A stretch of 64,000 nt of DNA from Paraferrimonas sp. SM1919 (GTDB taxonomy: Bacteria; Pseudomonadota; Gammaproteobacteria; Enterobacterales; Shewanellaceae): the NCBI RefSeq assembly GCF_010993985.1, contig NZ_WINH01000001.1, positions 124,001-188,000 of the forward strand, written 5' to 3'. A model generated the notes under the pieces. That model saw only the letters and a list, made by a program, of their open reading frames with translations, was not told where the DNA came from and searched no databases. Shown here piece by piece: positions 17,703-26,734 of the stretch. Positions within the stretch are counted from its first letter, which is position 1, and every line of letters starts with the position of its first letter. A program made the position numbers and the translations under genes.

Positions 17703-18335
17703 TTACTTTAGCCAGAATACGGTTTGGTTAATGTCGACCTTACCCTTAAGTCCTAGTGGAATTATCCCCTGCTCTAAAGCGTTAATTTGATAACTGCCTT
17801 GATAATACTCGTTCACCATAGCGGCACTGACCGCAAATGGAGGGCCAGCCATCCGTTGTTGTGGGTAATCAAAGCTAATCAAAAATTGCTGGGCATTAAG
17901 GCTAATTGCTTGTAAATGTTTAACGTATTGCTGACGCATCGCCTCTGGTAAAGCCACCAGCGCAGCCCTATCGTAAATCACGTCTACCTGACCTAGAGTG
18001 GTTGAATCTAATTGAAAAAAGTCACCTTGATAAACCGTTAAATCTTGGTATTGGTAACGCTTAAATTCCCCAACTTGTTTTATATTAGGTTTGACACCAA
18101 GCTCGCTAAATAATTGTTCAACCGCTAACGAATTAAGCTCAGCACCAACGACTTTTAACCCTTGTGACAGAAACCAAGCAATATCTTTTGTTTTACCGCA
18201 CAAAGGTACAAATACAGTCGCCCCTGACTCGATTTCCAGTGCCGACCAGTGCTTTACCAAAGCCTCATTGGCTTGGCCTTCATGAAAGCCTATTTGGCCT
18301 TTTTCCCATTTGTCATGCCAAAACTCAGCTTGCAT
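17703..18335 (-). CDS. tpm: Thiopurine S-methyltransferase
   Basis: A 210-residue SAM-dependent methyltransferase. It opens with FWHDKWEKGQIGFHE, has the cofactor loop VFVPLCGKTKDIAWF, GAELN as the acidic residue that holds SAM, and YDRAALVALP in the substrate side. Length and motifs agree with bacterial TPMT proteins, which methylate thiopurines and in some bacteria selenium or tellurium oxyanions. Monocistronic, convergent with the receptor gene and divergent from the small membrane peptide gene. Confidence 0.93.
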   Translation of the reverse strand: MQAEFWHDKWEKGQIGFHEGQANEALVKHWSALEIESGATVFVPLCGKTKDIAWFLSQGLKVVGAELNSLAVEQLFSELGVKPNIKQVGEFKRYQYQDLTVYQGDFFQLDSTTLGQVDVIYDRAALVALPEAMRQQYVKHLQAISLNAQQFLISFDYPQQRMAGPPFAVSAAMVNEYYQGSYQINALEQGIIPLGLKGKVDINQTVFWLK

Positions 18336-18435
18336 GTTAACCCTCTAAATCTCTGATTATTTTTGTTCAAACTTATCATTAAGTGGTTTTGCTGACTATA
18401 GTTAACAAGAGTTAACCGCTATCGTGAGGTGAATT

Positions 18436-18537
18436 ATGATCACATTAATCTTGAAGGTGTTAGGTGGAATCGTTAGCTTAGTTTTACTTAGCTTTGTAGC
18501 CGTCATATTTGTATTACAGATGCTATTTGGGGGCTAA
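18436..18537 (+). CDS. 33-residue single-pass membrane peptide
   Basis: ATG at 18436 with a strong ribosome site (GAGGTGA, 5 bases upstream) opens a 33-codon frame ending TAA at 18537. The product starts MITLILKVLGG, continues as an uninterrupted hydrophobic stretch and ends FGG. The ribosome site and uniformly hydrophobic translation support a real gene for a small inner-membrane peptide. Role unknown. Confidence 0.55.
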   Translation: MITLILKVLGGIVSLVLLSFVAVIFVLQMLFGG

Positions 18538-18582
18538 ATCATCAAGGCACCTGTTGCTGATGCCTCAATATTCGCTGTTGTG

Positions 18583-18969
18583 CTAATTATAAGTTAACTG
18601 CCAAGCAACACCGAAACGATCACTAAACCAAGCGTATTTTTCACTAAGTCCATGGTTCGCCAGCGCTTTGTATACCTCACCACCTTCCGACAAAATGCTA
18701 AACAATCGATTGATCTCCTCTTCAGACTCGCATTCAAAATAAATAGAGGTAGAGGGTGAAAAGGTGTATTCATTTTTTACTGGGGTATCAATACACACAA
18801 ACGCCTGATCGGCTAGATAAAAGCGGGCACGCTGTACCTTACCCGTTAATACACCTTCTTCATACAGTTTCAGCTCGGTAATTTCAGAATGGGGAAACAA
18901 ATTAACATAGAACTCCATTGCCTGTTGGGCGACACCATCAAACATAAGATGGGTTGATATTTGTGACAT
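18583..18969 (-). CDS. VOC family protein (PhnB/3-demethylubiquinone methyltransferase-like fold)
   Basis: A 128-residue protein with the paired beta-alpha-beta-beta-beta motifs of the vicinal oxygen chelate superfamily, PhnB-type: HLMFDGVAQQAMEFYVNLF at the start, then FSPSTSIYFECESEEEINRLF and DRFGVAWQLTYN at the end. Many members of this subgroup have lost or changed the metal site and their reactions are unknown, so no activity is assigned. Monocistronic. Confidence 0.8.
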   Translation of the reverse strand: MSQISTHLMFDGVAQQAMEFYVNLFPHSEITELKLYEEGVLTGKVQRARFYLADQAFVCIDTPVKNEYTFSPSTSIYFECESEEEINRLFSILSEGGEVYKALANHGLSEKYAWFSDRFGVAWQLTYN

Positions 18970-19168
18970 CTTAAATTCCTTTTTCAGATAGCTGGCATTC
19001 CATTTAAGCAGAAGTTAACTGCTATATCACTAATTATTTTGTGGGAATAGATTAGATAAGCTCACCCATTTTTCAAACTATCTCCTTAATGTAGGTATCA
19101 AAAAATAACTTGCCTGTTTTATATTCATCCGTAAAAATACAGCTTCACTATTAAGGATAAGATGACTA

Positions 19169-20422
19169 ATGAGCTATAGCAGGGAAGAGCTAGAAAAAGC
19201 ATTCATAAGACTAAGCAAACAAGAAAGGCCTATCTTGGCGCTATTTGCTTGCCTTATTGGATTAATATTTTGCAGCCTCGTCACTGCATTAATCGGCCCA
19301 GATATCATTTTCGGTTTAGTGACAGCTTGCATTCTTATTCCTATCATCAGTGCTGGCTATGCGGGCTTTGTAGGAAGGCTCTACTCCAGTTCTAGTCGAC
19401 TTATGATTGCCCTCGTCACCAGCGGTTATTACTTGTGGTCTGGCTATTCATTACAGGTTAATGGTGGCTGGTACTTATTTACGCCTATCTGTTTTGCTAC
19501 TGCCTTTATCGCAAGCAAGCAAAAATTAGCTCTAGTAGAAGAGTTTGCCCTTATCGAAAATAAGAGCACCCCCTTTAATCACCGTACTCCCTCCTTTATT
19601 GATAAGGCCATCATGCCGCTGTTTCTAGTACTGACAGTTCCAGCGCTAGGGTATTACAGCTTTGTTCTAGGCAGTGAAATCTGCCACACCAATATCAAAA
19701 ATGGCAACTTTCAAGAAATCCCTCAAAGCTGTCAAAAAAACTATTTCGAAATCAACGCCTACGGCCATAAGGTTAAATTTGATGGCATCATAATCCACAT
19801 CCAAGGGCATAGATTTGGTAGCTATTTAGAAAAATCGGAAGAAGCCTTACTGCTTCAAGAACTGGCGCAAAAAGGCGAACTGCAATATCAGCAATTGTGG
19901 TGGTGGGTGCTGGATATTTTATATCGTGATGATCCACAAATTGCACAATTTAACAAGCTTGAGCAATATGAACAACAGGTGACAAAATTAAGGCGTGAAC
20001 TCATTACTAAGGGACACACCCCAGCATTGCAGCTACAAACGCAAGTCCACTACTTATTGAGCCATAGAATTATGGATGACCAGGCAAAACAAGAGTATGT
20101 TCTGTTCGCCCAAGAACAAGTAGATAACGGCATAAAGGGTGCGGAAGAATTATTAGCATCCGCGAACAATATTCCTGCGGTTGCCGATGTGGTTGATCTT
20201 TATATCTGGCAAAGTGAACACCTGCATTTATTAGCACAAGAAGACTTACGAAACTTGATGCATGCCGCCCAAACCGGTGAGTATTTCTACTACATCAGCG
20301 ACTTCAATGACACCAAAAGCCGCTCATACAGTTACGATGGCTACATCACCATCGAGCCCAACCCAGAACTGGCCAGCGCCCTCTTGCAATGGCTGCCAGA
20401 AACACTCCCTAATCAGCTTTAA
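19169..20422 (+). CDS. Membrane protein of unknown function
   Basis: A 417-residue protein. The first ~125 residues hold about four hydrophobic segments (from LALFACLIGLIFCSLVTAL to the stretch before NKSTPF). Another membrane segment follows near residues 150-165 (IMPLFLVLTVPALGYYSFVLG). The remaining ~250 residues are soluble and include alpha-helical, Gln/Leu-rich sequence (EQYEQQVTKLRRELI). Two cysteines flank NGNFQEIPQSC just after the last membrane segment. I do not recognise a family. It stands alone, convergent with the catabolic operon. Confidence 0.6.
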   Translation: MSYSREELEKAFIRLSKQERPILALFACLIGLIFCSLVTALIGPDIIFGLVTACILIPIISAGYAGFVGRLYSSSSRLMIALVTSGYYLWSGYSLQVNGGWYLFTPICFATAFIASKQKLALVEEFALIENKSTPFNHRTPSFIDKAIMPLFLVLTVPALGYYSFVLGSEICHTNIKNGNFQEIPQSCQKNYFEINAYGHKVKFDGIIIHIQGHRFGSYLEKSEEALLLQELAQKGELQYQQLWWWVLDILYRDDPQIAQFNKLEQYEQQVTKLRRELITKGHTPALQLQTQVHYLLSHRIMDDQAKQEYVLFAQEQVDNGIKGAEELLASANNIPAVADVVDLYIWQSEHLHLLAQEDLRNLMHAAQTGEYFYYISDFNDTKSRSYSYDGYITIEPNPELASALLQWLPETLPNQL

Positions 20423-20435
20423 TATTGGAAATAAA

Positions 20436-20463
20436 AAAGCCAAACTAATAACAGCTTGGCTTT
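20436..20463. terminator. Terminator at the end of the catabolic operon
   Basis: AAAGCCAA (20436-20443), 12-nt loop, TTGGCTTT (20456-20463), with an A-run on the left that is a T-run on the minus strand. It closes the leftward nine-gene operon and the convergent membrane protein gene. Confidence 0.7.
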
Positions 20464-20486
20464 CTCACTAATAAGAGCAGTGTCGA

Positions 20487-21263
20487 CTAAAATTCTTCCA
20501 ACAAACGGCCATGCCCGGTAATCTTGTCGTCAATCCCACAGGCACGCAAAGCATGCCAAACCGTCGCCACATTAATTGGAATCAACGGCTTATCCAAAAT
20601 ATGCTCAAAGGTTGGGAACAAGTCCACGGTCGACAAGTTGGTACCACACTGGACGATAGCATCTACCTGTGGGGCATCCACTTCATAAATGGCATCAATC
20701 ACTTGCTTGATCTCGGTCTCGGCAATGGCGGTCGCGGATGGGCGGTTTAAGCCTTTCACCTTATGCACCTTAAAGCCGATATCGGTAAAGAAACGGATCA
20801 CGTTTTCGTCCCCCACCTGTGGGTATGGAGTGATCACCGAAATGGTTTTAGCGCCAAAGCAATCAAGGGCTTCTTTGGTGGCGGTGGCACCAGTAGTTAA
20901 CCCAAGATCGCCAATTTGATCACGGATTTCTTGCTCAAAGGCAATGTTACCCTCTAGACCGCCCCAAAAGGTTTCCGCCGACATGCCTAACATAATGTGG
21001 TTGACCTTGGCCGACATCACGTTACGAATTGAATAGGGGATTTCACCACGCATGATCTCAAGAAAGCGTTCAAATACGCTGTTCTCGTTTTCACCGGTTT
21101 TCTCCATTTCATCGGCCCAGTTACGTAACTCGATAAAAAAACGCGAAGGGTGCCAGGTCACACCATCAAGGCCAAACTTTTGCAGATCGTACTCAACCCC
21201 AGTATTGGTTGAGGGAATGATCACCCCAATTTGAGCACGCTTGGCAATTTGATAATTAAGCAT
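20487..21263 (-). CDS. Asp/Glu racemase superfamily protein, maleate isomerase / arylmalonate decarboxylase-like
   Basis: A 258-residue protein, last of the leftward operon. It resembles maleate cis-trans isomerases (NicE/MaiA) and arylmalonate decarboxylases. The superfamily normally uses two cysteines. Here the second is present (C206 in IVQCGTNLS), but the first position reads LGMSAETFWGG, where G93-M94-S95 replace the Cys motif. Arylmalonate decarboxylase likewise has one Cys followed by Gly and small polar residues at the other site. It may therefore be a decarboxylase or a one-cysteine isomerase instead of a classical two-cysteine maleate isomerase. Its position next to NicC-, NicF- and NicD-like genes suggests it handles a late, maleate-like dicarboxylate. 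Confidence 0.75.
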   Translation of the reverse strand: MLNYQIAKRAQIGVIIPSTNTGVEYDLQKFGLDGVTWHPSRFFIELRNWADEMEKTGENENSVFERFLEIMRGEIPYSIRNVMSAKVNHIMLGMSAETFWGGLEGNIAFEQEIRDQIGDLGLTTGATATKEALDCFGAKTISVITPYPQVGDENVIRFFTDIGFKVHKVKGLNRPSATAIAETEIKQVIDAIYEVDAPQVDAIVQCGTNLSTVDLFPTFEHILDKPLIPINVATVWHALRACGIDDKITGHGRLLEEF

Positions 21264-21273
21264 AATAATTTCC

Positions 21274-22473
21274 TTATTGAACCGCTTCAGACTCGTTTAA
21301 ACAATCAATCATGGCTCGCTCACGAATAAAGGCTTTAGCCTTAACAGGATCGGCCGCGGTTGCCATAAACATGGCCTGACGCTTACGCTGCACATCTGGA
21401 TCGTTTGCTTCCATCAACTTTTTGTTCTCAATGGTGTGCTTTTGCACGAACTGTACCGCTAAGTCTTTGCGCTGACGCTGGTAATGGGCAAATAGCGCCG
21501 CATGGTCTTCACCATCATTAATAATGCGGATAAGCTTGTCGGCCAAGTTAAAGGCGTCATGTAAGCCACCGTTCATGCCCATGCCGCCCAGTGGATTGTT
21601 GATATGGCAAGCATCTCCGACTAATACCATACGGCCTTGGTAGTAATCTTTGGCCACACGCTGATGCACCTTATAAAGGGTCTTATGGCCAATATCATAG
21701 TCGCCCTCTTTGGGATGCAGCTTTTGCAATTGCGCCTGAATGAAATCGGCTTCTAGGTATTTGTCTAAATTCTTTTCATTAGGATCGGTTGGCCATAGTA
21801 CCCGCCACAGTTTGTCGGTACGTAAAATCACGCACCACTGATCAGGATCTGACACATAATTAACGTAAGACAGGTTTTCAAACACCTCTTCAAACGGGAA
21901 TGAGGTAGAGACCACAAGGAAGTTTTCATCATAGGTGAAACCTTCATAATCAATACCAGCACTCTTACGCACATTTGATGATGCACCGTCACAACCAAGT
22001 AAGTAACTGCCAACTAACCTTTTAGCTTGCCCCTCGTACTCAACATCAACCTGCACTTGATTATTATCTTGTTCAAAGCCTATTAATTTATGACCAAACA
22101 ACACTTTTACATTTGGGTATTGTTTCAGTTCATCATAAATAATATGAGTAAGCTCATATTGTTCGAGCTGTAAACGATAAGGATGGCGAGTAATATCACT
22201 AATGGCTTTCATATTAAATTCAGCCACTTCACCGGTTTTCCGATCGCGATATTGGTATCTATCAACAATCAAACCTTTATCTAGCATTGGCTGGATCACT
22301 CCTAGCCCTTCTAGCAATTCTAATGAAGGCGGGTGAAAGGTTGATGCTCGTAAATCGATAGGCAGTGAATCAAACTTTTCTAGCAAGATAACATCGATAT
22401 TTGCCTTAGCTAAAGACAGCGCCAGCACTGAACCCGCAGGCCCTGCCCCAGCAATAATTACAGGTTTAGGCAT
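21274..22473 (-). CDS. FAD-dependent aromatic hydroxylase-type monooxygenase (NicC/PHBH-like)
   Basis: A 399-residue class A flavin monooxygenase. It has the N-terminal dinucleotide fold GAGPAG, LLGCDGASSNVRKSAG (the DG motif that contacts FAD and NADPH), and VGDACHINNPLGGMGMNGG (the GD motif binding the FAD ribityl chain). Family members hydroxylate aromatic or N-heteroaromatic rings with NAD(P)H and oxygen; NicC hydroxylates 6-hydroxynicotinate. It lies in the operon between the NicE-like and NicF-like genes with 10- and 17-base gaps. Substrate not readable; an oxygenative ring or side-chain attack is inferred. Confidence 0.9.
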   Translation of the reverse strand: MPKPVIIAGAGPAGSVLALSLAKANIDVILLEKFDSLPIDLRASTFHPPSLELLEGLGVIQPMLDKGLIVDRYQYRDRKTGEVAEFNMKAISDITRHPYRLQLEQYELTHIIYDELKQYPNVKVLFGHKLIGFEQDNNQVQVDVEYEGQAKRLVGSYLLGCDGASSNVRKSAGIDYEGFTYDENFLVVSTSFPFEEVFENLSYVNYVSDPDQWCVILRTDKLWRVLWPTDPNEKNLDKYLEADFIQAQLQKLHPKEGDYDIGHKTLYKVHQRVAKDYYQGRMVLVGDACHINNPLGGMGMNGGLHDAFNLADKLIRIINDGEDHAALFAHYQRQRKDLAVQFVQKHTIENKKLMEANDPDVQRKRQAMFMATAADPVKAKAFIRERAMIDCLNESEAVQ

Positions 22474-22490
22474 AGTATAACTCCTTGTCT

Positions 22491-23075
22491 CTACAGGACT
22501 TTGATAATGTCTTTAACGGACATTACATCTGCATATTTGGCATGCATATCAAACAAATTCGCTTGATGTGCTTCGTTATTTCTATCGCCAACCGCTTCAA
22601 GGGCGACCACCGTTGGATAATCGTATTGCAAAGCGTCAACTACCGAGGCACGGACACAGCCACTGGTGGTTAAACCGGTAACCACTAGGCCATTAACGCC
22701 TAATTCTTGTAAGGTGGCATCGAGGTGGGTTTTATGAAAGCTACTGGCCCATTGTTTTTCAATCAGTATTTCACCATCACGCATGGCTAGGCGCTCATCC
22801 ACTTCACACCAATGACTTCCCCTTTGTAATAAATTAAGGGCATTAATGCGGGCGCGAAATACCTTAGCTTGGCTGGCATCGTCATACACCACTGTGGTGT
22901 AAATGACGGGTAAGCCTTTAGCACGAAAGACATCAAGTAAAACTTTATTGGCAGCCACAACCTCAGGGCAATCGGTACCAAGAGGGCATTCACTTGAGGT
23001 AAAACCTTTAATCATATCCACCAGCAATAGCGCCGGTTTATCTCCAAGTTCGACATAGTTTCTTTGTAAGTCCAT
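22491..23075 (-). CDS. Isochorismatase-like cysteine hydrolase (maleamate amidohydrolase / N-carbamoylsarcosine amidase-like)
   Basis: An amidase of about 194 residues with the family's Asp-Lys-Cys triad: D20 in LLLVDM, K107 in IEKQWASSF, and C140 in GLTTSGCVRAS. This family includes NicF (maleamate to maleate plus ammonia) and N-carbamoylsarcosine amidase. The open frame reaches GTG 23117 and would overlap the upstream hydrolase by 35 bases. ATG 23075 lies 8 bases after that gene's stop and is preferred. In context it likely removes ammonia from an amide intermediate made by earlier enzymes. Confidence 0.87.
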   Translation of the reverse strand: MDLQRNYVELGDKPALLLVDMIKGFTSSECPLGTDCPEVVAANKVLLDVFRAKGLPVIYTTVVYDDASQAKVFRARINALNLLQRGSHWCEVDERLAMRDGEILIEKQWASSFHKTHLDATLQELGVNGLVVTGLTTSGCVRASVVDALQYDYPTVVALEAVGDRNNEAHQANLFDMHAKYADVMSVKDIIKVL

Positions 23076-23082
23076 GACTTGC

Positions 23083-23868
23083 TCACTTGTTTTGGAAAAA
23101 CTGGATAAGCTGCTCACTTAACCACTGCGGGTGGGTATCGCAAATATAGCCACCGGTATTTGGTGGCGATATCGTGCAGCCCTGTTGTAATACAAATAAA
23201 CTGGGTTTCACGCCAGTTAATAATGGGTCATGTATCCCAGCAAATACTAATGTTGGACAGCTAATTGTATTTAGACACTGCCCCAAGTCATGATCCAAAA
23301 TTGCTTGGTAAGTTTGTTTGTAAGCGCCTTGGCAGGCAATAGCACTGAGTAATTCACGATTGACCACTGACAAATCGGCTTGAGGGTCTTTAGCACTTAA
23401 CTTCGCCCACATATTCACAAGATGGGTACCATCTGCCACTGGAGTATTATCGGCGACACTGGCCACTAAGCCTGCACGCTGCTTTTCAGTAAGCCAAGGC
23501 GGACCAGAGAGCACCAATGCCTTTACCTTAGAGTTGGCGGCCCACTGGGCTGCGACACTGGCACCGCTATGGTGACCAAACAAATAATCTACTTTGCCAA
23601 ACTCAGCTTCAATATGCTTAATAAGGTGCACGGTCATCAGTTCTATGTTTTGACTACTAAGGGCTTGTGACTGACCTAAGCCTGGCAAATCTGGCGCGAT
23701 CACAAAAAAATGTTCACTAAGTAGTGGCATCAATTTTTGATACATATCCAGATGACTGGGCACCTGATGCAGTAACACCAATTTCGGTAATGATGGATCG
23801 CCACAACTAGCCAGGTGCAACTGCTCTGTCTCATTATTGAGATAACCTTTAACAATGGTATTAGTCAT
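23083..23868 (-). CDS. Alpha/beta hydrolase (NicD-like)
   Basis: A 261-residue alpha/beta-fold hydrolase. The oxyanion-hole segment is LLHQVPSH, the nucleophile is S101 in FGHHSGAS, the acid is probably D214 in GIHDPLL, and the base H246 in CDTHPQW. NicD, which releases formate from N-formylmaleamate, belongs to this fold and has the same kind of neighbours. Ester, amide or C-C bond hydrolysis are all possible. Its start overlaps the preceding aldehyde dehydrogenase by 8 bases, showing tight translational coupling. Confidence 0.85.
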   Translation of the reverse strand: MTNTIVKGYLNNETEQLHLASCGDPSLPKLVLLHQVPSHLDMYQKLMPLLSEHFFVIAPDLPGLGQSQALSSQNIELMTVHLIKHIEAEFGKVDYLFGHHSGASVAAQWAANSKVKALVLSGPPWLTEKQRAGLVASVADNTPVADGTHLVNMWAKLSAKDPQADLSVVNRELLSAIACQGAYKQTYQAILDHDLGQCLNTISCPTLVFAGIHDPLLTGVKPSLFVLQQGCTISPPNTGGYICDTHPQWLSEQLIQFFQNK

Positions 23869-25297
23869 CGCTTAGCTCAATTGAAATCCATTTAAGCTCG
23901 GTAAACTCTTCGGTAGAGTAGGCGCCACCACTACGGCCAATACCGGATAACTTAGAGCCACCAATCGGTGCTAACGCATTAGACTGAAATGAATGCATGC
24001 CCACATGCACCGCACCGGCATCAATTTCTTTAGCCGCGCGCATCGCCCAAGCAATGTTTTTAGTCAGCACACTGGCAGATAAACCGTAATCAGAGTCATT
24101 CGCCAGCTCGATACCTTGGTCGATATCATCACAACTCACCACACAGGCCACGGGGCCAAATAACTCTTCACGCCAGGCGCCCGATTCTCGACTTGGGTTA
24201 ACCAATACCGTTGGTTCATACACCAAGCCACGTTTCACCTTACCACCGGTTAGAAGACTAGCCCCTTCGCTTACGGCTTGCCGTACCAAAGTATCAACCT
24301 TATCAACCGCTTTTTGATTGATAAGCGGCCCATAGATACAAGCAGGGCTTCTTAACTCGCCAATAATTAGGCTCTCTGCCGCCGCTTTTAAGGCCCTGCA
24401 GAATTGCTCAAAAATTTCTTTGGCAACCACCACCCTTGAGTTGGCCATACAGATTTGACCAGCATGGGTAAAAATACCCTGGGCCACAATTTGGGCGGCT
24501 TTAACTGGATCCATGTCCTTTAGTACCAGTGCCGCACTTTTACCACCTAGCTCAAGCTGAGCACGAACCATACGCTTAATCGCTGCTTGGCCTACGGCAA
24601 TACCCGTTTGGCTTGAACCGGTTAAGGCAATGCAATCGACGTCTTTATGGTTAGTCAGTGGTGCACCACAGTCCTCGCCAAAGCCACAAACCACGTTGAC
24701 GGCATCTTTGGGAATGCCCGCTTGCCATAAAATATCGGCCAATTCGAGTGCAATTATTGGGGTTTCTTCTGAGGGTTTAATAACAATGGCATTACCTGCT
24801 GCCAACGGAAATGCCGCCATTTTTGTTAGCAATGATAAGGGGGCGTTGTACGGCGAAACCACCGCGACTACACCAATTGGATTACGCATCACCATCGACA
24901 TGCGATTAGGGTTATCATTCGGGAACGTTTCACCATATAAACGACGCACCTCTCCCGCGGCGGTGCGCAGTAAATCAACGGTATAGTTAATTTCAAAGGT
25001 GGCTTTGGTGATGGCCGAGCCGCTTTCATCAATTAAGATGTCGAGCAAGCGCTCCATGCCTTGGGCTTCAATCAGTTCAGCGGCTTTTAATAACACTTGC
25101 TCACGCTCTTTAGGTGCCAGCGCTGACCACTGTTTAAACCCTTTTTGGGCACTGGCAACCGCCTGCTCCACATCATTAACACCGGCGCGTGCCACATGGG
25201 CAAACACTTGCTGGGTATCTGGATTGAATACTGCAAAAGTTTCGCCAGATTGGGCAGCCACTTTATTGCCACCAATCATTAATAATCCTTGCCTCAT
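23861..25297 (-). CDS. Aldehyde dehydrogenase (first of two)
   Basis: A 478-residue NAD(P)+-dependent aldehyde dehydrogenase. The general-base Glu is in LELGGKSAALVL and the nucleophilic Cys is in HAGQICMANSRV. VSPYNAPL fits the cofactor-binding region. It converts an aldehyde to a carboxylate. It overlaps the second dehydrogenase gene by four bases (start/stop overlap) and the downstream hydrolase by eight. It shares only family-level features with the neighbouring dehydrogenase, so it probably acts on a different aldehyde from the same pathway. Confidence 0.92.
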   Translation of the reverse strand: MRQGLLMIGGNKVAAQSGETFAVFNPDTQQVFAHVARAGVNDVEQAVASAQKGFKQWSALAPKEREQVLLKAAELIEAQGMERLLDILIDESGSAITKATFEINYTVDLLRTAAGEVRRLYGETFPNDNPNRMSMVMRNPIGVVAVVSPYNAPLSLLTKMAAFPLAAGNAIVIKPSEETPIIALELADILWQAGIPKDAVNVVCGFGEDCGAPLTNHKDVDCIALTGSSQTGIAVGQAAIKRMVRAQLELGGKSAALVLKDMDPVKAAQIVAQGIFTHAGQICMANSRVVVAKEIFEQFCRALKAAAESLIIGELRSPACIYGPLINQKAVDKVDTLVRQAVSEGASLLTGGKVKRGLVYEPTVLVNPSRESGAWREELFGPVACVVSCDDIDQGIELANDSDYGLSASVLTKNIAWAMRAAKEIDAGAVHVGMHSFQSNALAPIGGSKLSGIGRSGGAYSTEEFTELKWISIELSDD

Positions 25298-26724
25298 GCT
25301 GGCTCTCCTATCACTTTCGAGCCCCTAAAGAACTCAAAGGTGGCCATATTGCCCTCATCGGCTACGCCGCTTTTACCCCATGCTGGACGAGGCGCATCAG
25401 GACTTAAGCCAAATAGGCTCAACTTATTAATTTTAATCACGCCTGCGCGCACCTTGCGAGCAAACTGCCAAGCGAAATCAGTTTCGGCAAAAATGTATGC
25501 GGCCAAACCATAAACGGTTTGGTTAGCAAGCATTTTTGCTTCGGTTTCGTCTTTAAAGGTGTGTACACAAGCCACTGGACCAAAGGTCTCTTCCAGGGTG
25601 AGGCTTGGGTCTAAATCATGCACTAAAGTAGGCGCTAGAAACCAACCATTTAAATCAGGCAATGGGGTAATTTGTTCAATGCGAGCCCCTAATGCTTGGT
25701 AATGATTAATCCGAGCCTGTAAATGCTGCAGATGACCTTTATGGATCATCGGCCCCATTTGCACCTCAGGATCACTGGCATCCCCCATAACCACTTTAGC
25801 TAAGCGCTCTCGAACCTTAGCCAATAACTCAGCTTGAATAGACTCTTGAATTAATAAGCGCCCCAAAGCTCGGCACCATTGAGCATTCATCGTCACTAAC
25901 CCAGCCACCACAGCATCAGCAGCGGCATCAAGATCCGCACCCGCGAAAACAATCATTGGATTGTTACCACCGAGTTCTAGCTGCATGGGTTTAATGTTCT
26001 GGCCGCAGCTTTTGCCTACAGCCGCCCCGGCAAGCGCCCCTCCGGTAAATGAAACGCAATTGACCCGGTGGTCATCGACAATCTGTGCTCCAACTCCCGC
26101 ATCACCGTGGAGCATTTGAAATACGCCAGCAGGTAGCTCAGCTTGAGCAAGGGCTTGGGCAATGTATTGGGCACTGCCTGCTGCCCACTCTGATGGTTTG
26201 AAGATCACACTACAGCCAGCGGCCAAGGCTGAGGCTAATTTGTGACAAGCAATCCCTGCTGGTGCATTCCATGGCGCTATAATCGCCGCGACACCTAAAG
26301 GAAAGCGCTCAACTAACACCTTTTTATCCTGAGTGGCTAGCCAAGTTTGATTCGAACTGGTACTCAGAATATTGGCACTGATCCGAAACGCTTGTGAACA
26401 CACCTGCGCAAAGGCTGTAGTCAACTTGATATTGACTCCTGTTTGCACAGTATCAACAGCAGCTATCGCGGCCAATTGTTGGTCTAATCGGTCTGCCACT
26501 TGTAATAAATACTGCGATCGAACTTGATTGCTCAACTCAGACCAAACACCATTTTCAAAACTACGATTAGCCACCACTATTGCTTGTTCAATTTGCTCCT
26601 TAGAGCTTGAGAGTGGTTGACCTATCTCAACCCCACTAGAAGCATTAGTTAAGGACTGCTCTAAAGCATATTCTGGGCGCTGCCATGAATTGTTTATCCA
26701 ATTATTAAAGTCTGGCAAAACCAT
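25294..26724 (-). CDS. Aldehyde dehydrogenase (second of two)
   Basis: An aldehyde dehydrogenase of about 476 residues. The catalytic Glu is in MQLELGGNNPMIV and the catalytic Cys in NAQWCRALGRLL, where the usual small residues before Cys are replaced by Gln-Trp. IAPWNAPAGIA fits the NAD site. ATG 26724, with AGGG nine bases upstream, is chosen; a longer frame to 26751 would run back into the upstream gene. It overlaps the next gene by four bases. Two distinct aldehyde dehydrogenases in one operon suggest at least two aldehyde intermediates or a dialdehyde. Confidence 0.9.
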   Translation of the reverse strand: MVLPDFNNWINNSWQRPEYALEQSLTNASSGVEIGQPLSSSKEQIEQAIVVANRSFENGVWSELSNQVRSQYLLQVADRLDQQLAAIAAVDTVQTGVNIKLTTAFAQVCSQAFRISANILSTSSNQTWLATQDKKVLVERFPLGVAAIIAPWNAPAGIACHKLASALAAGCSVIFKPSEWAAGSAQYIAQALAQAELPAGVFQMLHGDAGVGAQIVDDHRVNCVSFTGGALAGAAVGKSCGQNIKPMQLELGGNNPMIVFAGADLDAAADAVVAGLVTMNAQWCRALGRLLIQESIQAELLAKVRERLAKVVMGDASDPEVQMGPMIHKGHLQHLQARINHYQALGARIEQITPLPDLNGWFLAPTLVHDLDPSLTLEETFGPVACVHTFKDETEAKMLANQTVYGLAAYIFAETDFAWQFARKVRAGVIKINKLSLFGLSPDAPRPAWGKSGVADEGNMATFEFFRGSKVIGEPA

Positions 26725-26734
26725 AAATAAATCC

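Noticed and set aside
23076..23117. GTG 23117 start of the isochorismatase-like gene overlapping the hydrolase by 35 bases
   Set aside because: No ribosome site; ATG 23075 after the stop codon of the upstream gene is more plausible.
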